Shown here one piece after another: positions 9,241 to 17,939 of a stretch of DNA of 64,000 nt (its first letter is position 1; every line of letters starts with the position of its first letter). A model generated the notes under the pieces. That model made no database searches. It saw only the letters and a list, made by a program, of their open reading frames with translations, and had not been told where the DNA came from. Source of the stretch: Streptomyces griseoluteus. GTDB lineage: Bacteria; Actinomycetota; Actinomycetes; Streptomycetales; Streptomycetaceae. The stretch lies in the NCBI GenBank assembly GCA_000717735.1, contig JOBE01000024.1, forward strand, positions 34,284-98,283, written 5' to 3'. The position numbers and the translations under genes are program-made.

Positions 9241-10680
9241 ATGCGCTCGCACCTGCTCAATGACGCCACGGCGGAGAGCTACCGCCGCTCCGTCACCGAA
9301 GGGGTCGAGCGCGTGGCGGCCAAACTCGCCTCGACGCGCAGCCCGTTCACCGGTGTGACGCCCGCCGACCTCGGCCCCGTCATCGACGCCGTCGACCTCG
9401 ACCGGCCGCTCGGCGACTCCTCCGCCGCCCTCGACGAGCTGGAGAGCGTCTACCTCCGCGACGCCGTCTACTTCCACCACCCGCGCTACCTGGGCCACCT
9501 CAACTGCCCGGTCGTCATCCCCGCCGTCCTCGGCGAGGCCGTCCTCTCGGCGGTCAACTCCTCGCTCGACACCTGGGACCAGAGCGCGGGCGGCACCCTC
9601 ATCGAGCGCAAGCTCGTCGACTGGACCACCGGCCGCATCGGGCTCGGCCCGGCCGCCGACGGCGTGTTCACCAGCGGCGGCACGCAGTCCAACCTGCAGG
9701 CCCTGCTCCTCGCCCGCGAGGAGGCCAAGACGGACGACCTGTCCCGGCTCCGCATCTTCTCCTCCGAGTGCAGCCACTTCAGCGTCCAGAAGTCGGCCAC
9801 CCTCCTCGGCCTGGGCCACGACGCCGTCGTCTCGATCCCGGTCGACCGGAACAAGCGGATGCAGTCCGTCGTCCTCGCCGCCGAGCTGGCCGCCTGCCGC
9901 GCCGAGGGCCTCGTCCCGATGGCGATCGTCGCCACCGCCGGCACCACCGACTTCGGCTCCATCGACCCGCTGCCCGAGATCGCCGCCCTGGCCGACGAGT
10001 ACGGCGCGTGGATGCACGTGGACGCGGCCTACGGCTGCGGCCTGCTCGCCTCGCCGACCCGCCGCCACCTCCTGGAGGGCATCGAGCGGGCCGACTCGGT
10101 CACCGTCGACTTCCACAAGTCCTTCTTCCAGCCGGTCAGTTCCTCGGCCGTGCTGGTCCGCGACGGGGCCACCCTGCGCCACGCGACCTACCACGCGGAC
10201 TACCTGAACCCGCGCCGCACCATCGCGGAGCAGATACCGAACCAGGTCGACAAGTCGCTCCAGACCACCCGCCGCTTCGACGCGCTCAAGCTGTGGATGA
10301 CCCTGCGCGTGATGGGCGCCGACGGCGTCGGGCAGCTCTTCGACGAGGTCTGCGACCTGGCCGCCGAGGGCTTCGCGCTGCTCGCCGCCGACCCGCGCTA
10401 CGACGTCGTGGTCGAGCCGCAGCTCTCCACGCTCGTCTACCGCTACATCCCGGAGGCCGTCACCTCCCCCGAGGACATCGACCGCGCCAACCTGCACGCC
10501 CGGAAGGCCCTGTTCGCCTCCGGCGAGGCCGTCGTCGCCGGGACCAAGGTCGACGGCCGCCAGTACCTCAAGTTCACCCTGCTCAACCCCGAGACCACCG
10601 TGGCGGACATCGCCGCCGTCCTCGATCTGATCGCCGGCCACGCCGAGCAGTACCTGGGAGAGACCCTTGTCCACGCCTGA
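9241..10680 (+). CDS. desA: Lysine decarboxylase, PLP-dependent (desferrioxamine step 1)
   Basis: DesA converts L-lysine to cadaverine, the building block of desferrioxamines. The 479-residue protein is a group II pyridoxal-phosphate decarboxylase: [22 protein letters not shown], and [10 protein letters not shown] with the Schiff-base lysine at residue 293. A perfect iron box precedes it. Its 3' end overlaps desB by 14 bases. All four biosynthetic genes follow in order without gaps, so one iron-regulated transcript makes the whole pathway. Confidence 0.97.
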   Translation: MRSHLLNDATAESYRRSVTEGVERVAAKLASTRSPFTGVTPADLGPVIDAVDLDRPLGDSSAALDELESVYLRDAVYFHHPRYLGHLNCPVVIPAVLGEAVLSAVNSSLDTWDQSAGGTLIERKLVDWTTGRIGLGPAADGVFTSGGTQSNLQALLLAREEAKTDDLSRLRIFSSECSHFSVQKSATLLGLGHDAVVSIPVDRNKRMQSVVLAAELAACRAEGLVPMAIVATAGTTDFGSIDPLPEIAALADEYGAWMHVDAAYGCGLLASPTRRHLLEGIERADSVTVDFHKSFFQPVSSSAVLVRDGATLRHATYHADYLNPRRTIAEQIPNQVDKSLQTTRRFDALKLWMTLRVMGADGVGQLFDEVCDLAAEGFALLAADPRYDVVVEPQLSTLVYRYIPEAVTSPEDIDRANLHARKALFASGEAVVAGTKVDGRQYLKFTLLNPETTVADIAAVLDLIAGHAEQYLGETLVHA

Positions 10681-11950
10681 GACGACCGAGACGTACGACT
10701 TCATCGGCATCGGGCTCGGTCCGTTCAACCTCGGACTCGCCTGTCTGACCGAGCCGATCGACGAGCTGAACGGCCTCTTCCTGGAGTCGAAGCCGGACTT
10801 CGAGTGGCACTCGGGGATGTTCCTCGAAGGCGCCCACCTCCAGACGCCGTTCATGTCGGACCTGGTCACGATGGCCGACCCGACCTCGCCGTACTCCTTC
10901 CTGAACTACCTGAAGGAGAAGGGCCGGCTCTACTCGTTCTACATCCGGGAGAACTTCTACCCGCTGCGGACCGAGTACAACGACTACTGCCGCTGGGCCG
11001 CCGGGAAGCTCTCCTCGGTCCGCTTCTCGACGACCGTCGCCACCGTGACCTTCGACGAGGCCACCGAGGTGTACGTGGTGACCACCGAGACCGGAGAAAC
11101 GTTCCGCTCGCGGAGGCTCGTCCTCGGCACCGGCACCCCCGCGTACGTCCCCGAGACCTGCCAGGACCTCGGGGGCGACCTGATCCACAACTCGCGCTAC
11201 CTCCCGAACAAGGAGGAGCTCCAGAAGAAGAAGTCCATCACCCTGGTCGGCAGCGGCCAGAGCGCCGCCGAGATCTACTACGACCTCCTGAGCGAGATCG
11301 ACGTCCACGGCTACAAGCTGAACTGGGTGACCCGCTCCCCCCGCTTCTTCCCGCTCGAATACACCAAGCTCACCCTGGAGATGACCTCCCCGGAGTACGT
11401 GGACTACTTCCACGCGCTGCCCGAGCAGACCCGCTACCGCCTGGAGACCCAGCAGAAGGGCCTCTTCAAGGGCATCGACGGCGAGCTGATCGACGCCATC
11501 TTCGACCTGCTCTACCAGAAGAACCTGAACGGCCCCGTGCCCACCCGGCTCCTCACCAACTCCGCGCTGCACGACGCCGCGTACGACGCGGAGACGGGCA
11601 CGTACACCCTCGGCTTCCGCCAGGAGGAGCAGGAGAAGGACTTCACCCTGGAGACCGAGGGCCTGATCCTCGCCACCGGGTACAAGTACGCCGTCCCCGC
11701 CTTCCTGGAGCCGGTCCGCGACCGCCTCAAGTGGGACGGACAGGGCCGCTTCGACGTGGCCCGCAACTACGCGATCGACACCACCGGCCGCGGGGTCTTC
11801 CTGCAGAACGCCGGCGTGCACACCCACTCGATCACCTCGCCCGACCTCGGCATGGGGGCGTACCGCAACGCGTACATCATCGGGGCGATGCTGGGATACG
11901 ACTACTACCCCGTCGAGAAGACCATCGCTTTCCAGGAGTTCGCGGCATGA
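10667..11950 (+). CDS. desB: Cadaverine N-monooxygenase (L-lysine/ornithine N-hydroxylase family)
   Basis: DesB N-hydroxylates cadaverine using FAD, NADPH and oxygen. The 427-residue protein has the FAD motif [12 protein letters not shown], the NADPH motif [15 protein letters not shown] and the C-terminal FATGY-type segment [12 protein letters not shown]. Translation appears to begin at a TTG at 10667, inside the end of desA, with GGGAGAG six bases upstream; no ATG or GTG lies at the conserved N-terminus. The rare start and the 14-base overlap suggest translation coupled to desA. Confidence 0.95.
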   Translation: MSTPETTETYDFIGIGLGPFNLGLACLTEPIDELNGLFLESKPDFEWHSGMFLEGAHLQTPFMSDLVTMADPTSPYSFLNYLKEKGRLYSFYIRENFYPLRTEYNDYCRWAAGKLSSVRFSTTVATVTFDEATEVYVVTTETGETFRSRRLVLGTGTPAYVPETCQDLGGDLIHNSRYLPNKEELQKKKSITLVGSGQSAAEIYYDLLSEIDVHGYKLNWVTRSPRFFPLEYTKLTLEMTSPEYVDYFHALPEQTRYRLETQQKGLFKGIDGELIDAIFDLLYQKNLNGPVPTRLLTNSALHDAAYDAETGTYTLGFRQEEQEKDFTLETEGLILATGYKYAVPAFLEPVRDRLKWDGQGRFDVARNYAIDTTGRGVFLQNAGVHTHSITSPDLGMGAYRNAYIIGAMLGYDYYPVEKTIAFQEFAA

Positions 11951-12477
11951 CCGTATCGATACGTCCCTTCGACCCGTCGAAGGACGCCCGGCTGATCCAC
12001 CCGTGGGTCACCCACCCCAAAGCCGCCTTCTGGATGATGCAGGGCGCCACCCTCCAGGACGTCGAGCGCGAGTACACGGCGATCACCGCCCACCCGCACC
12101 ACGACGCCTTCATCGGCCTCGTCGACGGCGAGCCCGCCTTCCTGATGGAGCGGTACGACCCCTCGCAGCTGGAGCTGGTCGGCCTCTACGACCCGCAGCC
12201 CGGTGACGTCGGCATGCACTTCCTCGTCGCGCCCACCGACACCCCCGTGCACGGCTTCACCCGGACCGTGATCACCGCCGTGATGGCGGAGCTGTTCGCC
12301 GACCCGGCGACCGCGCGCGTGGTCGTCGAGCCCGACGTGTCCAACAAGGCCGTCCACGCCCTCAACGAGGCCGTCGGGTTCGTGCCCGAGCGGGAGATCC
12401 AGAAGCCGGAGAAGAAGGCCCTGCTGAGCTTCTGCACCCGGGAGCAGTTCGAGGCGGCAGTGGGAGCGACCGTATGA
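11947..12477 (+). CDS. desC: N-hydroxycadaverine acyltransferase (GNAT, IucB/RhbD family)
   Basis: DesC acylates N-hydroxycadaverine with succinyl- or acetyl-CoA to give the hydroxamate units. The 176-residue protein starts [13 protein letters not shown] and contains [14 protein letters not shown] and the GNAT core [11 protein letters not shown] followed by [14 protein letters not shown] overlaps with both neighbours (desB stop and desD start) show tight coupling. Length and motifs fit the family exactly. Confidence 0.95.
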   Translation: MTVSIRPFDPSKDARLIHPWVTHPKAAFWMMQGATLQDVEREYTAITAHPHHDAFIGLVDGEPAFLMERYDPSQLELVGLYDPQPGDVGMHFLVAPTDTPVHGFTRTVITAVMAELFADPATARVVVEPDVSNKAVHALNEAVGFVPEREIQKPEKKALLSFCTREQFEAAVGATV

Positions 12478-14252
12478 CCATCACCGACCCCGTCGCGCAC
12501 CTCACCCCCGAGCGCTGGGCCGACGCCAACCGCGCCCTGATCCGCAAGGGCCTCGCCGAGTTCGCCCACGAGCGGCTGCTCGACCCGCGCGAGCTGGGCG
12601 AGAGCCGCTACAAGGTCCTCGCCGACGACGGCGTGACCGAGTACCGCTTCACCGCGGACCGGTTCGCCCTCGACCACTGGCAGGTCTACCCCGAGTCGAT
12701 CAGCCGGCACCGAGGCGACGAGCAGCTCCCGCTCGACGCGCTGCAGTTCATCACCGAACTGCGCGGCTCCCTCGGCCTGAGCGACGAGGTCCTGCCGGTG
12801 TACCTGGAGGAGATCTCCTCCACCCTGGCCGGCACGGCGTACAAGTCGACCAAGCCGAAGGCGACGTCCGCCGAGCTGGCCCGCGCCGGGTTCCAGGCCA
12901 TCGAGACGGGGATGACCGAGGGCCACCCCTGCTTCGTCGCCAACAACGGGCGGCTCGGCTTCGGCGTCGACGAGTTCCGCGCGTACGCCCCCGAGGCCGC
13001 GAGCGACATCCACCTGATCTGGCTGGCGGCGCGCCGCGACCGCGCCACCTTCACGGCGGGCGCGGACATCGAGTACGAGACGTTCATCCGCGCCGAGCTG
13101 GGCGACGCGACGGTGGACGGCTTCGCGGCGACGCTGACCGCCCGCGGCCTGGACCCGGCCGACTACCTCCTCATGCCCTGCCACCCCTGGCAGTGGTGGA
13201 ACAAGCTGTCGGTCACCTTCGCCGCGGAGGTGGCGCAGCAGCGTCTCGTCTACCTGGGCGAGGGCGACGACACGTACCTGGCACAGCAGTCGATCCGTAC
13301 GTTCTTCAACACGTCGGACCCGTCGAAGCACTACGTGAAGACGGCCCTCTCGGTCCTCAACATGGGCTTCATGCGGGGCCTGTCGGCCGCGTACATGGAG
13401 GCGACGCCGGCGATCAACGACTGGCTGCACCAGCTCATCGAGTCGGACTCCGTCTTCGCGGCGGCCCGGTTCTCGATCATCCGGGAGCGGGCGGCCGTCG
13501 GCTACCGGCACCTGGAGTACGAGGCCGCCACGGACCGCTACTCGCCGTACCGCAAGATGCTGGCGGCGCTCTGGCGCGAGTCCCCGGTGCCGTCCCTCGC
13601 CGAGGGCGAGCGTCTGGCGACGATGGCCTCGCTCCTCCACGTGGACCACGCGGGAGCGTCGTTCGCGGGCGCCCTGATCAAGGAATCGGGTCTGGAGGCG
13701 TCCGTCTGGCTGCGCCAGTACCTGGACGCGTACCTCCTCCCGGTCCTGCACAGCTTCTACGCGTACGACCTGGCGTTCATGCCGCACGGCGAGAACGTGA
13801 TCCTGGTCCTCGACGAGCGCGGCGCGGTGGCGCGGGCGATCTTCAAGGACATCGCGGAGGAGATCGTCGTCATGGACCCGACGGCGGTCCTGCCGCCGGC
13901 GGTGGAGCGCGTCCGCGCGGAGATCCCGGAGGACATGAAGCTCCTCTCGGTCTTCACGGACGTCTTCGACTGCTTCTTCCGCTTCCTGGGCGCGACCCTG
14001 GCGGCGGAGGGCGTCCTCGCGGAGGACGACTTCTGGCGGACGGTGGCGGAGTGCGTCCGCGCCTACGAGGCGTCGAAGCCGGAACTGGCGGACAGGTTCG
14101 CCCAGTACGACATGTTCGCGGAGACGTTCGCGCTGTCGGCCCTGAACCGCCTGCAGCTGCGCAACAACAAGCAGATGGTCGACCTGGCGGACCCGTCGGC
14201 GGCCCTCCAGCTGGTCGGCGACCTGGCGAACCCGATCGCCCGCTTCGCGTAA
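12474..14252 (+). CDS. desD: Desferrioxamine synthetase (NIS synthetase, IucA/IucC family)
   Basis: DesD uses ATP to oligomerise and cyclise N-hydroxy-N-succinylcadaverine into desferrioxamine. The 592-residue protein shows family motifs KSTKPKATSAELARAG, GHPCFVANNGRLGFG, LMPCHPWQWWN and KTALSVLNMGFMRGLSA, the last near the ATP and carboxylate sites. It is the terminal gene of the operon and is followed 15 bases later by a strong terminator. The last third uses more G/C-ending alternative codons than the rest of the operon but the frame is intact. Confidence 0.96.
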   Translation: MTITDPVAHLTPERWADANRALIRKGLAEFAHERLLDPRELGESRYKVLADDGVTEYRFTADRFALDHWQVYPESISRHRGDEQLPLDALQFITELRGSLGLSDEVLPVYLEEISSTLAGTAYKSTKPKATSAELARAGFQAIETGMTEGHPCFVANNGRLGFGVDEFRAYAPEAASDIHLIWLAARRDRATFTAGADIEYETFIRAELGDATVDGFAATLTARGLDPADYLLMPCHPWQWWNKLSVTFAAEVAQQRLVYLGEGDDTYLAQQSIRTFFNTSDPSKHYVKTALSVLNMGFMRGLSAAYMEATPAINDWLHQLIESDSVFAAARFSIIRERAAVGYRHLEYEAATDRYSPYRKMLAALWRESPVPSLAEGERLATMASLLHVDHAGASFAGALIKESGLEASVWLRQYLDAYLLPVLHSFYAYDLAFMPHGENVILVLDERGAVARAIFKDIAEEIVVMDPTAVLPPAVERVRAEIPEDMKLLSVFTDVFDCFFRFLGATLAAEGVLAEDDFWRTVAECVRAYEASKPELADRFAQYDMFAETFALSALNRLQLRNNKQMVDLADPSAALQLVGDLANPIARFA

Positions 14253-14266
14253 CCCTTCCCCATACC

Positions 14267-14309
14267 GATGTGAGCCCCGGCGGGTACGGTCCCCGCCGGG
14301 GCTCACATC
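14267..14309. terminator. Bidirectional terminator after desD
   Basis: An 18-base perfect inverted repeat (GATGTGAGCCCCGGCGGG and its complement) with a seven-base loop separates desD from the convergent minus-strand gene ending at 14318. Confidence 0.9.
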
Positions 14310-14317
14310 TGATCTCG

Positions 14318-14743
14318 TTACGTCACTCCGTAGGGGCAGTACTGCCCTGCCTCGCGCGGGCACGCGATGAGCGCCCGCGACACGTACTGCTGGGCTTTGG
14401 AGTAGTGCCCGTAGACGACATCGTTCCCCGCCGCCAGCCGCAAGGTCTCCCGAGTGCGCTCCAACCGGTCCCAGACCGGGAAGTGCTCCTGGTCCACGGG
14501 CGGGTTCTGCGTCAGCTCCCCCTCGACCCAGGCGACTGCCGCCTCCACGTCGGCGAACGTGGCCACCACCTGATCACCGGGCCGCCTCAGCCAGTCCTTG
14601 ATCTCGATCGGCGGATGGTCCGCCGGCACCTCCCTCCGCCGGACCGCCGAATCCGGATACGCCCGGCCGGTGTACGCGTACGCGTGCCAGTGCTGTGTCA
14701 CGGGCGCAACGTAGCCCCGCCCGAGGTCCTCACCGCGTGACAC
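14318..14743 (-). CDS. Unknown protein coupled to the JmjC gene
   Basis: A 141-residue soluble protein of no family I recognise, starting at a GTG with GGAGGG nine bases upstream. A second GTG at 14701 (giving TQHWHAYAYTG) is possible. It is rich in aromatic and charged residues (HWHAYAYTG, ATFADVEAAVAWVEGEL, VWDRLERTRETLRL) and ends in CPREAGQYCPYG. It overlaps the end of the JmjC gene by 14 bases and is the last gene of the three-gene run reading from 15923. Its role presumably relates to that oxygenase, but nothing in the sequence shows how. Confidence 0.7.
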   Translation of the reverse strand: MSRGEDLGRGYVAPVTQHWHAYAYTGRAYPDSAVRRREVPADHPPIEIKDWLRRPGDQVVATFADVEAAVAWVEGELTQNPPVDQEHFPVWDRLERTRETLRLAAGNDVVYGHYSKAQQYVSRALIACPREAGQYCPYGVT

Positions 14744-15623
14744 GGACAGCGGCCCTCCGTGCGAGTTCGGCCACGTCCGCGGACTCCAGGAGCAGCAGTG
14801 CGCCGATCAGGTACTCGCGCGTCCACCGGATTGCCTCCTCCGGCGCGTCCAGCAGGGCAGCCGGCGCGATCTCGGCCCGCAGCGCGGGGTCCACCAGAGC
14901 CTGGGAGAGGACCTCGCGCGCCATCTCGGACGCCAGCCAGTGGAACGTACGCTCCTTGAGCGCGAACGTGAGGTGCAGCGAGGGCTGGTCCCCCACCGTG
15001 TACGGCGAATGGACATAGCCGCGCGGCAGCCAGAACACGTCACCGGGTTCCAGCGTGAAGGACTGGGCTGGAGGCGTGTTGGCGAGATAGTGCCGCTCCT
15101 TCGGAGTGAATCCCCTCTCCAGGAAGTTGCCGTGCTCCGTCGTCGGGTTCGCGACGAAGGGCGGGTGCAGCGGCCACGCCTTCCGTCCTGAGAGCTGGAC
15201 GATCAGCGTCACGTACGGGTCGTAGTGGTACTTGAGCCCTTGCGCCCCCGGCGGGGTCAGGTACGCGTTCACATGAACCAGGCAACCCGTCTCGTCCTGG
15301 ATCTCGCGTCGCAGAACGCTCAGGGAGGGCTTGACCGTCTGGAGCTGCCGGACCGAGACGGTGCCCCCGTCGTCGAGGTGGTCGCGGATCGCGCCGGACC
15401 GGGGCATGTCACCATCGATGTACGCGTACCGCTCAAGGACCTTGCCGTCCTTGACCAGGACGACGTTCCGGGCCGGAAGGCACTCGGCGTCCACGAGAGC
15501 GTTGAGTTCGCCCATGGACCACAGGCGGGCCAGGGTGCCAGGGTCGCGGCGGAAGAGCGTCGGCCGGGTGGGCCACCTCGCCAGGATCTCCGGGACGCGG
15601 TCCACAAGATCAGCCAGCGGCAT
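14730..15623 (-). CDS. JmjC/cupin Fe(II)/2-oxoglutarate-dependent oxygenase (ROX type)
   Basis: The 297-residue protein has the facial triad of JmjC hydroxylases: HxD at His133 and Asp135 in LKYHYDPYVTLIVQLSG and a distal His205 in WLPRGYVHSPYTV. Lys/Arg and Trp positions after the HxD (GRKAWPLHPP) fit the ribosomal-oxygenase (YcfD/ROX) branch, which hydroxylates protein side chains. GAAGGAG stands six bases before the ATG. It follows a DUF397-like small protein gene by about 65 bases and overlaps the 141-residue gene downstream, so the three look like one operon. ROX enzymes known from bacteria act on ribosomal proteins; here the adjacent small protein is an alternative substrate (inference). 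Confidence 0.85.
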   Translation of the reverse strand: MPLADLVDRVPEILARWPTRPTLFRRDPGTLARLWSMGELNALVDAECLPARNVVLVKDGKVLERYAYIDGDMPRSGAIRDHLDDGGTVSVRQLQTVKPSLSVLRREIQDETGCLVHVNAYLTPPGAQGLKYHYDPYVTLIVQLSGRKAWPLHPPFVANPTTEHGNFLERGFTPKERHYLANTPPAQSFTLEPGDVFWLPRGYVHSPYTVGDQPSLHLTFALKERTFHWLASEMAREVLSQALVDPALRAEIAPAALLDAPEEAIRWTREYLIGALLLLESADVAELARRAAVRVTR

Positions 15624-15689
15624 TGCTGACTCCTTCGGGTGGGGGGAGCCGAACGGGGCCCGTCACATGGGCGCGGGCCCCGCCATGGG

Positions 15690-15923
15690 TCAGTTGGCCG
15701 CGTCGACCTTGGCGATCCAAGCCCGCGCGAACGCAGTAATCTCGTCCGCGCTCATCCTCAGTTCACGGTCGGCCCCCTCGGGCTTGTTGTCACCGAGCGC
15801 GTACCCACCTCCGTGCAGCTCCGCGAGGGTGACGCAGCTCTCCATGTTGCCGGTGTTGTCCGTTCCGCCCCCGCAAAGTGCGGCGAAGGGACCGGCCACC
15901 TCACGGTCGTACAGATCGCTCAT
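15690..15923 (-). CDS. DUF397-like small protein
   Basis: A 77-residue protein starting at the ATG at 15923, nine bases after AGGAGA. The core NMESCVTLAE...YALGDNKPEG...LRMSADEITAFARAW aligns by eye with the DUF397 pattern of CVEVA...VRDSK.P.G..L..T...FxxF, as in the bona fide DUF397 gene at 17657. DUF397 proteins usually pair with an XRE/DUF5753 regulator; here the partner is instead a JmjC oxygenase downstream. It could be a regulatory or toxin-antitoxin-like small protein or a substrate of the oxygenase. Function not known. Confidence 0.7.
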   Translation of the reverse strand: MSDLYDREVAGPFAALCGGGTDNTGNMESCVTLAELHGGGYALGDNKPEGADRELRMSADEITAFARAWIAKVDAAN

Positions 15924-16003
15924 TACTGTTGATCTCCTGTCTCTGTCTTCGACGGGATGCACCCGCTCCCCCTCGTGGAGGGAACGGAGTCTGTGTTCGC
16001 GGA

Positions 16004-16081
16004 CTACCGCGTGACAGCCAGGGCCATGGCGAGGACGCCGAGGACCCCCACGGCCGTGACCGCCACCGCGTGGAGCCTCAC
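16004..16081 (-). CDS. Putative 25-residue membrane peptide
   Basis: A GTG overlapping the TGA of the gene upstream (GTGA) opens a 25-codon frame, VRLHAVAVTAVGVLGVLAM and on to an arginine end, which is almost entirely one transmembrane helix with nearly all codons ending in G or C. The four-base overlap repeats the arrangement of the two genes before it. It is short and unrecognised, so it could be chance; coupling is the main argument for it. Confidence 0.4.
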   Translation of the reverse strand: MRLHAVAVTAVGVLGVLAMALAVTR

Positions 16082-16310
16082 CGGGACCCGTCCGTCACCC
16101 GGGCGACGTACTCGACCGTCACGGCGAAGGTGTCGTGCCCGGCGGCGACGGCGTGCGCCAGGCACTCGACGTTCACGCCCGGGGGTGCGGGCGTCGGCTG
16201 CGTCTCCCAGGTGCACTCGCCGTCCAGGCAGTAGGCCTTCGCGACGACCTCCCCCTGCGGGTGCGGGCCGATCCGGTGGTCACGGGTACGTCCACCGGTG
16301 CCGCCGTCAC
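16078..16310 (-). pseudogene. Small cysteine-containing protein gene with a one-base frameshift
   Basis: A GTG at 16310 overlaps the TGA of the preceding gene (GTGA) and opens a GC3-rich frame reading TAAPVDVPVTTGSARTRRG. At the five-C run at 16251-16255 the GC3-rich frame changes to EVVAKAYCLDGECTWETQ and continues to a stop at 16078. That second frame has no start codon of its own near its beginning. One more C in the run would join the two into a single protein of about 77 residues with a CLDGEC motif. Either the gene is broken or the assembly dropped a base. Confidence 0.55.
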
Positions 16311-16726
16311 GGCGCCTCGATCCGCATCTTCGGCGGGTCGTGCGGGTGGTTGCGGATCTCGACGACGCAGTCGACGGCGGCGGATTCGTCGTGCTCCGGC
16401 CCGGTGCCCATGTAGCGGTCGAACCACTGGACGAGGTACGCGCACGGCGTGCAGTCCGGGACCGGCTCGGGCCGGGGGCGGAGCCCGTGGTCGGCGGAGA
16501 GGACGAGCGCGGGGCGTACGGGGGTGGTGAGGATCCGGATGCTCGACCACTCGTCCTCGGTCGGTGCGCGCAGGTCCTCGGGCGAGGCGGTCCACTCGGC
16601 ACCGCCGCCGGGCGGGCGCAGGTAGATACTCCCCGCCTGACTGCGCGACACCCGGCCGAGCCGGGTCGTTCCGTTGCCGGTGTCGGCCACGAAGGCGCCG
16701 GTGGCGGGTTGGCTGTGCACGGGCAC
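16307..16726 (-). CDS. Unknown protein, first gene of a coupled small-gene set
   Basis: A 139-residue protein starting at the GTG at 16726, five bases after GGAGAGGAG. It reads VPVHSQPATGAFVADTGNG, then RVSRSQAGSIYLRPPGGGAEW and, near the end, DCTPCAYLVQWFDRYMGTGP. I do not recognise a family; such proteins accompany XRE/DUF397 genes in Streptomyces accessory regions. It is divergent from the XRE gene at 16821 and shares with it an interval carrying a 16-base inverted repeat. Its stop overlaps the next gene by four bases. Confidence 0.65.
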   Translation of the reverse strand: MPVHSQPATGAFVADTGNGTTRLGRVSRSQAGSIYLRPPGGGAEWTASPEDLRAPTEDEWSSIRILTTPVRPALVLSADHGLRPRPEPVPDCTPCAYLVQWFDRYMGTGPEHDESAAVDCVVEIRNHPHDPPKMRIEAP

Positions 16727-16740
16727 GGTGACTCCTCTCC

Positions 16741-16756
16741 GTAGTGATTTCACTAC
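16741..16756. promoter_or_regulatory. Inverted repeat between divergent genes, likely XRE operator
   Basis: GTAGTGATTTCACTAC is a perfect 7+7 inverted repeat with two central bases. It lies 14 bases before the start of the minus-strand gene and 65 bases before the XRE regulator gene, a natural place for autoregulation. Confidence 0.6.
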
Positions 16757-16820
16757 CAGGGGTGCCTACGGTGGCCTAGGCTTGGCGTGCCTTCAACTAG
16801 CCCGAGCCGAAGGATGAGTT

Positions 16821-17660
16821 GTGGTCAATCGCAAGGAATTACGGCCTGAATCCAGCCCGCGGGCGGCCTACGGGGCCCATCTGCGCAGGTTGCGGGAGGA
16901 GCGGGGCTGGACCCAGGAGGACCTGGCCGGTCCCATGGGCTGCACCAGCCAGCACATCTCCGCCGTGGAAACTTGTCGCAAACCGCCGACCCTGCCGTTC
17001 TCGCGTAAGGCCGACCAGCTCTTCGGACTCGCCGGAACCAGCGAGTCGCTCGAACGCGAGTGGCGGGACATGCGGCACGGCGTCCTGCTGGAGGGCTTCC
17101 CGGAGTACGTCGGGTACGAGGGCCGGACCGTGGAGATCCGGCTGTTCGAGATCGGAATCATCCCCGGCCTGCTGCAGACTCCGGAGTACGCGCGGGTACT
17201 CGCGAACAGCGCCGTGAAGCGAGGAGCCATCACCCCCGACCAGGCCGACGAGCGGGTTGCCTTCCTGGCTGCCCGTCAAGCTGCCTTGGAACGGGATCAA
17301 CCGCCCATGATCTTCGTGGTGATGGACGAGAGTTGCGTCCGGCGGCCGGTCGGAGGACAGAAGGTGATGGACGCCCAATTGGAACGGCTCGTCGAGTACG
17401 CGGACCGCCCCACCACCCTGCTCCAGATCGCCCCGTACGCCATAGGAGAGCGTCGCCCGTTCGACCTTCCGGTCAACCTGCTCACCCTCGCTGACCGTTC
17501 CGTGGTCTGCTACACGGAGTCGCAGGCACAGGGGCACTTGGACCGGGAAATCACTTCCGTGGTACCGATGTTGACGGCCTACCATCAGCTTCAGGCCCAA
17601 TCGCTCTCCCAGGCGGAAGCCGTGGCCGTGATCCAAGAAGCGCGAAAGGGCACCTCGTGA
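16821..17660 (+). CDS. XRE-family regulator with DUF5753 domain
   Basis: A 279-residue protein starting at a GTG after GAAGGA. Residues about 15-70 form a helix-turn-helix (LRRLREERGWTQEDLAGPMG...ISAVETCRK), and residues about 90-270 are the DUF5753 domain (FEIGIIPGLLQTPEYARVL, FVVMDESCVRRPVGG, YADRPTTLLQIAPY). The family (Scr1-type) is paired with small DUF397 proteins and acts as a two-gene regulatory or toxin-antitoxin-like unit; the DUF397 gene overlaps its stop by four bases. The palindrome at 16741 is the likely binding site. Confidence 0.92.
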   Translation: MVNRKELRPESSPRAAYGAHLRRLREERGWTQEDLAGPMGCTSQHISAVETCRKPPTLPFSRKADQLFGLAGTSESLEREWRDMRHGVLLEGFPEYVGYEGRTVEIRLFEIGIIPGLLQTPEYARVLANSAVKRGAITPDQADERVAFLAARQAALERDQPPMIFVVMDESCVRRPVGGQKVMDAQLERLVEYADRPTTLLQIAPYAIGERRPFDLPVNLLTLADRSVVCYTESQAQGHLDREITSVVPMLTAYHQLQAQSLSQAEAVAVIQEARKGTS

Positions 17661-17866
17661 CGACCCACTCCCCCCGCTGGTTCAAGTCCTCGTACAGCAA
17701 CAACGGCGGCAACTGCGTCGAGGTCGCCACCAACCTCACCGACTCCCACGGCACCGTCCCCGTCCGTGACTCCAAGCGCCCCACCGGCCCCGTCCTCGAC
17801 ATCACCCCCACCGCCTTCACCGCCTTCGTGGCCGGCGTCAAGGACGGCCGACTCGGCACCGCCTGA
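17657..17866 (+). CDS. DUF397 domain protein
   Basis: A 69-residue protein with the standard DUF397 pattern: [17 protein letters not shown], then [18 protein letters not shown] and a closing [14 protein letters not shown]. Its GTG overlaps the TGA of the XRE/DUF5753 gene, the usual pairing. The partner regulator probably binds or is antagonised by it, as in other Scr1/DUF397 pairs. Confidence 0.92.
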   Translation: MTTHSPRWFKSSYSNNGGNCVEVATNLTDSHGTVPVRDSKRPTGPVLDITPTAFTAFVAGVKDGRLGTA

Positions 17867-17878
17867 CCTCGGCCGCGC

Positions 17879-17939
17879 TCCGGCTACTGCTCGGTCACAT
17901 CTCGGGGGTACGGGCCTGAGGATCGAAGCAGGTCCGCAG
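17879..17939 (+). repeat. 61-base direct repeat, copy 1
   Basis: TCCGGCTAC.GCTCGG and the following bases to GGTCCGCAG match 19014-19074 without gaps, 52 of 61 positions by my count. This copy runs into the broken protease frame; the other copy ends ten bases before a lipoprotein start. Confidence 0.8.
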
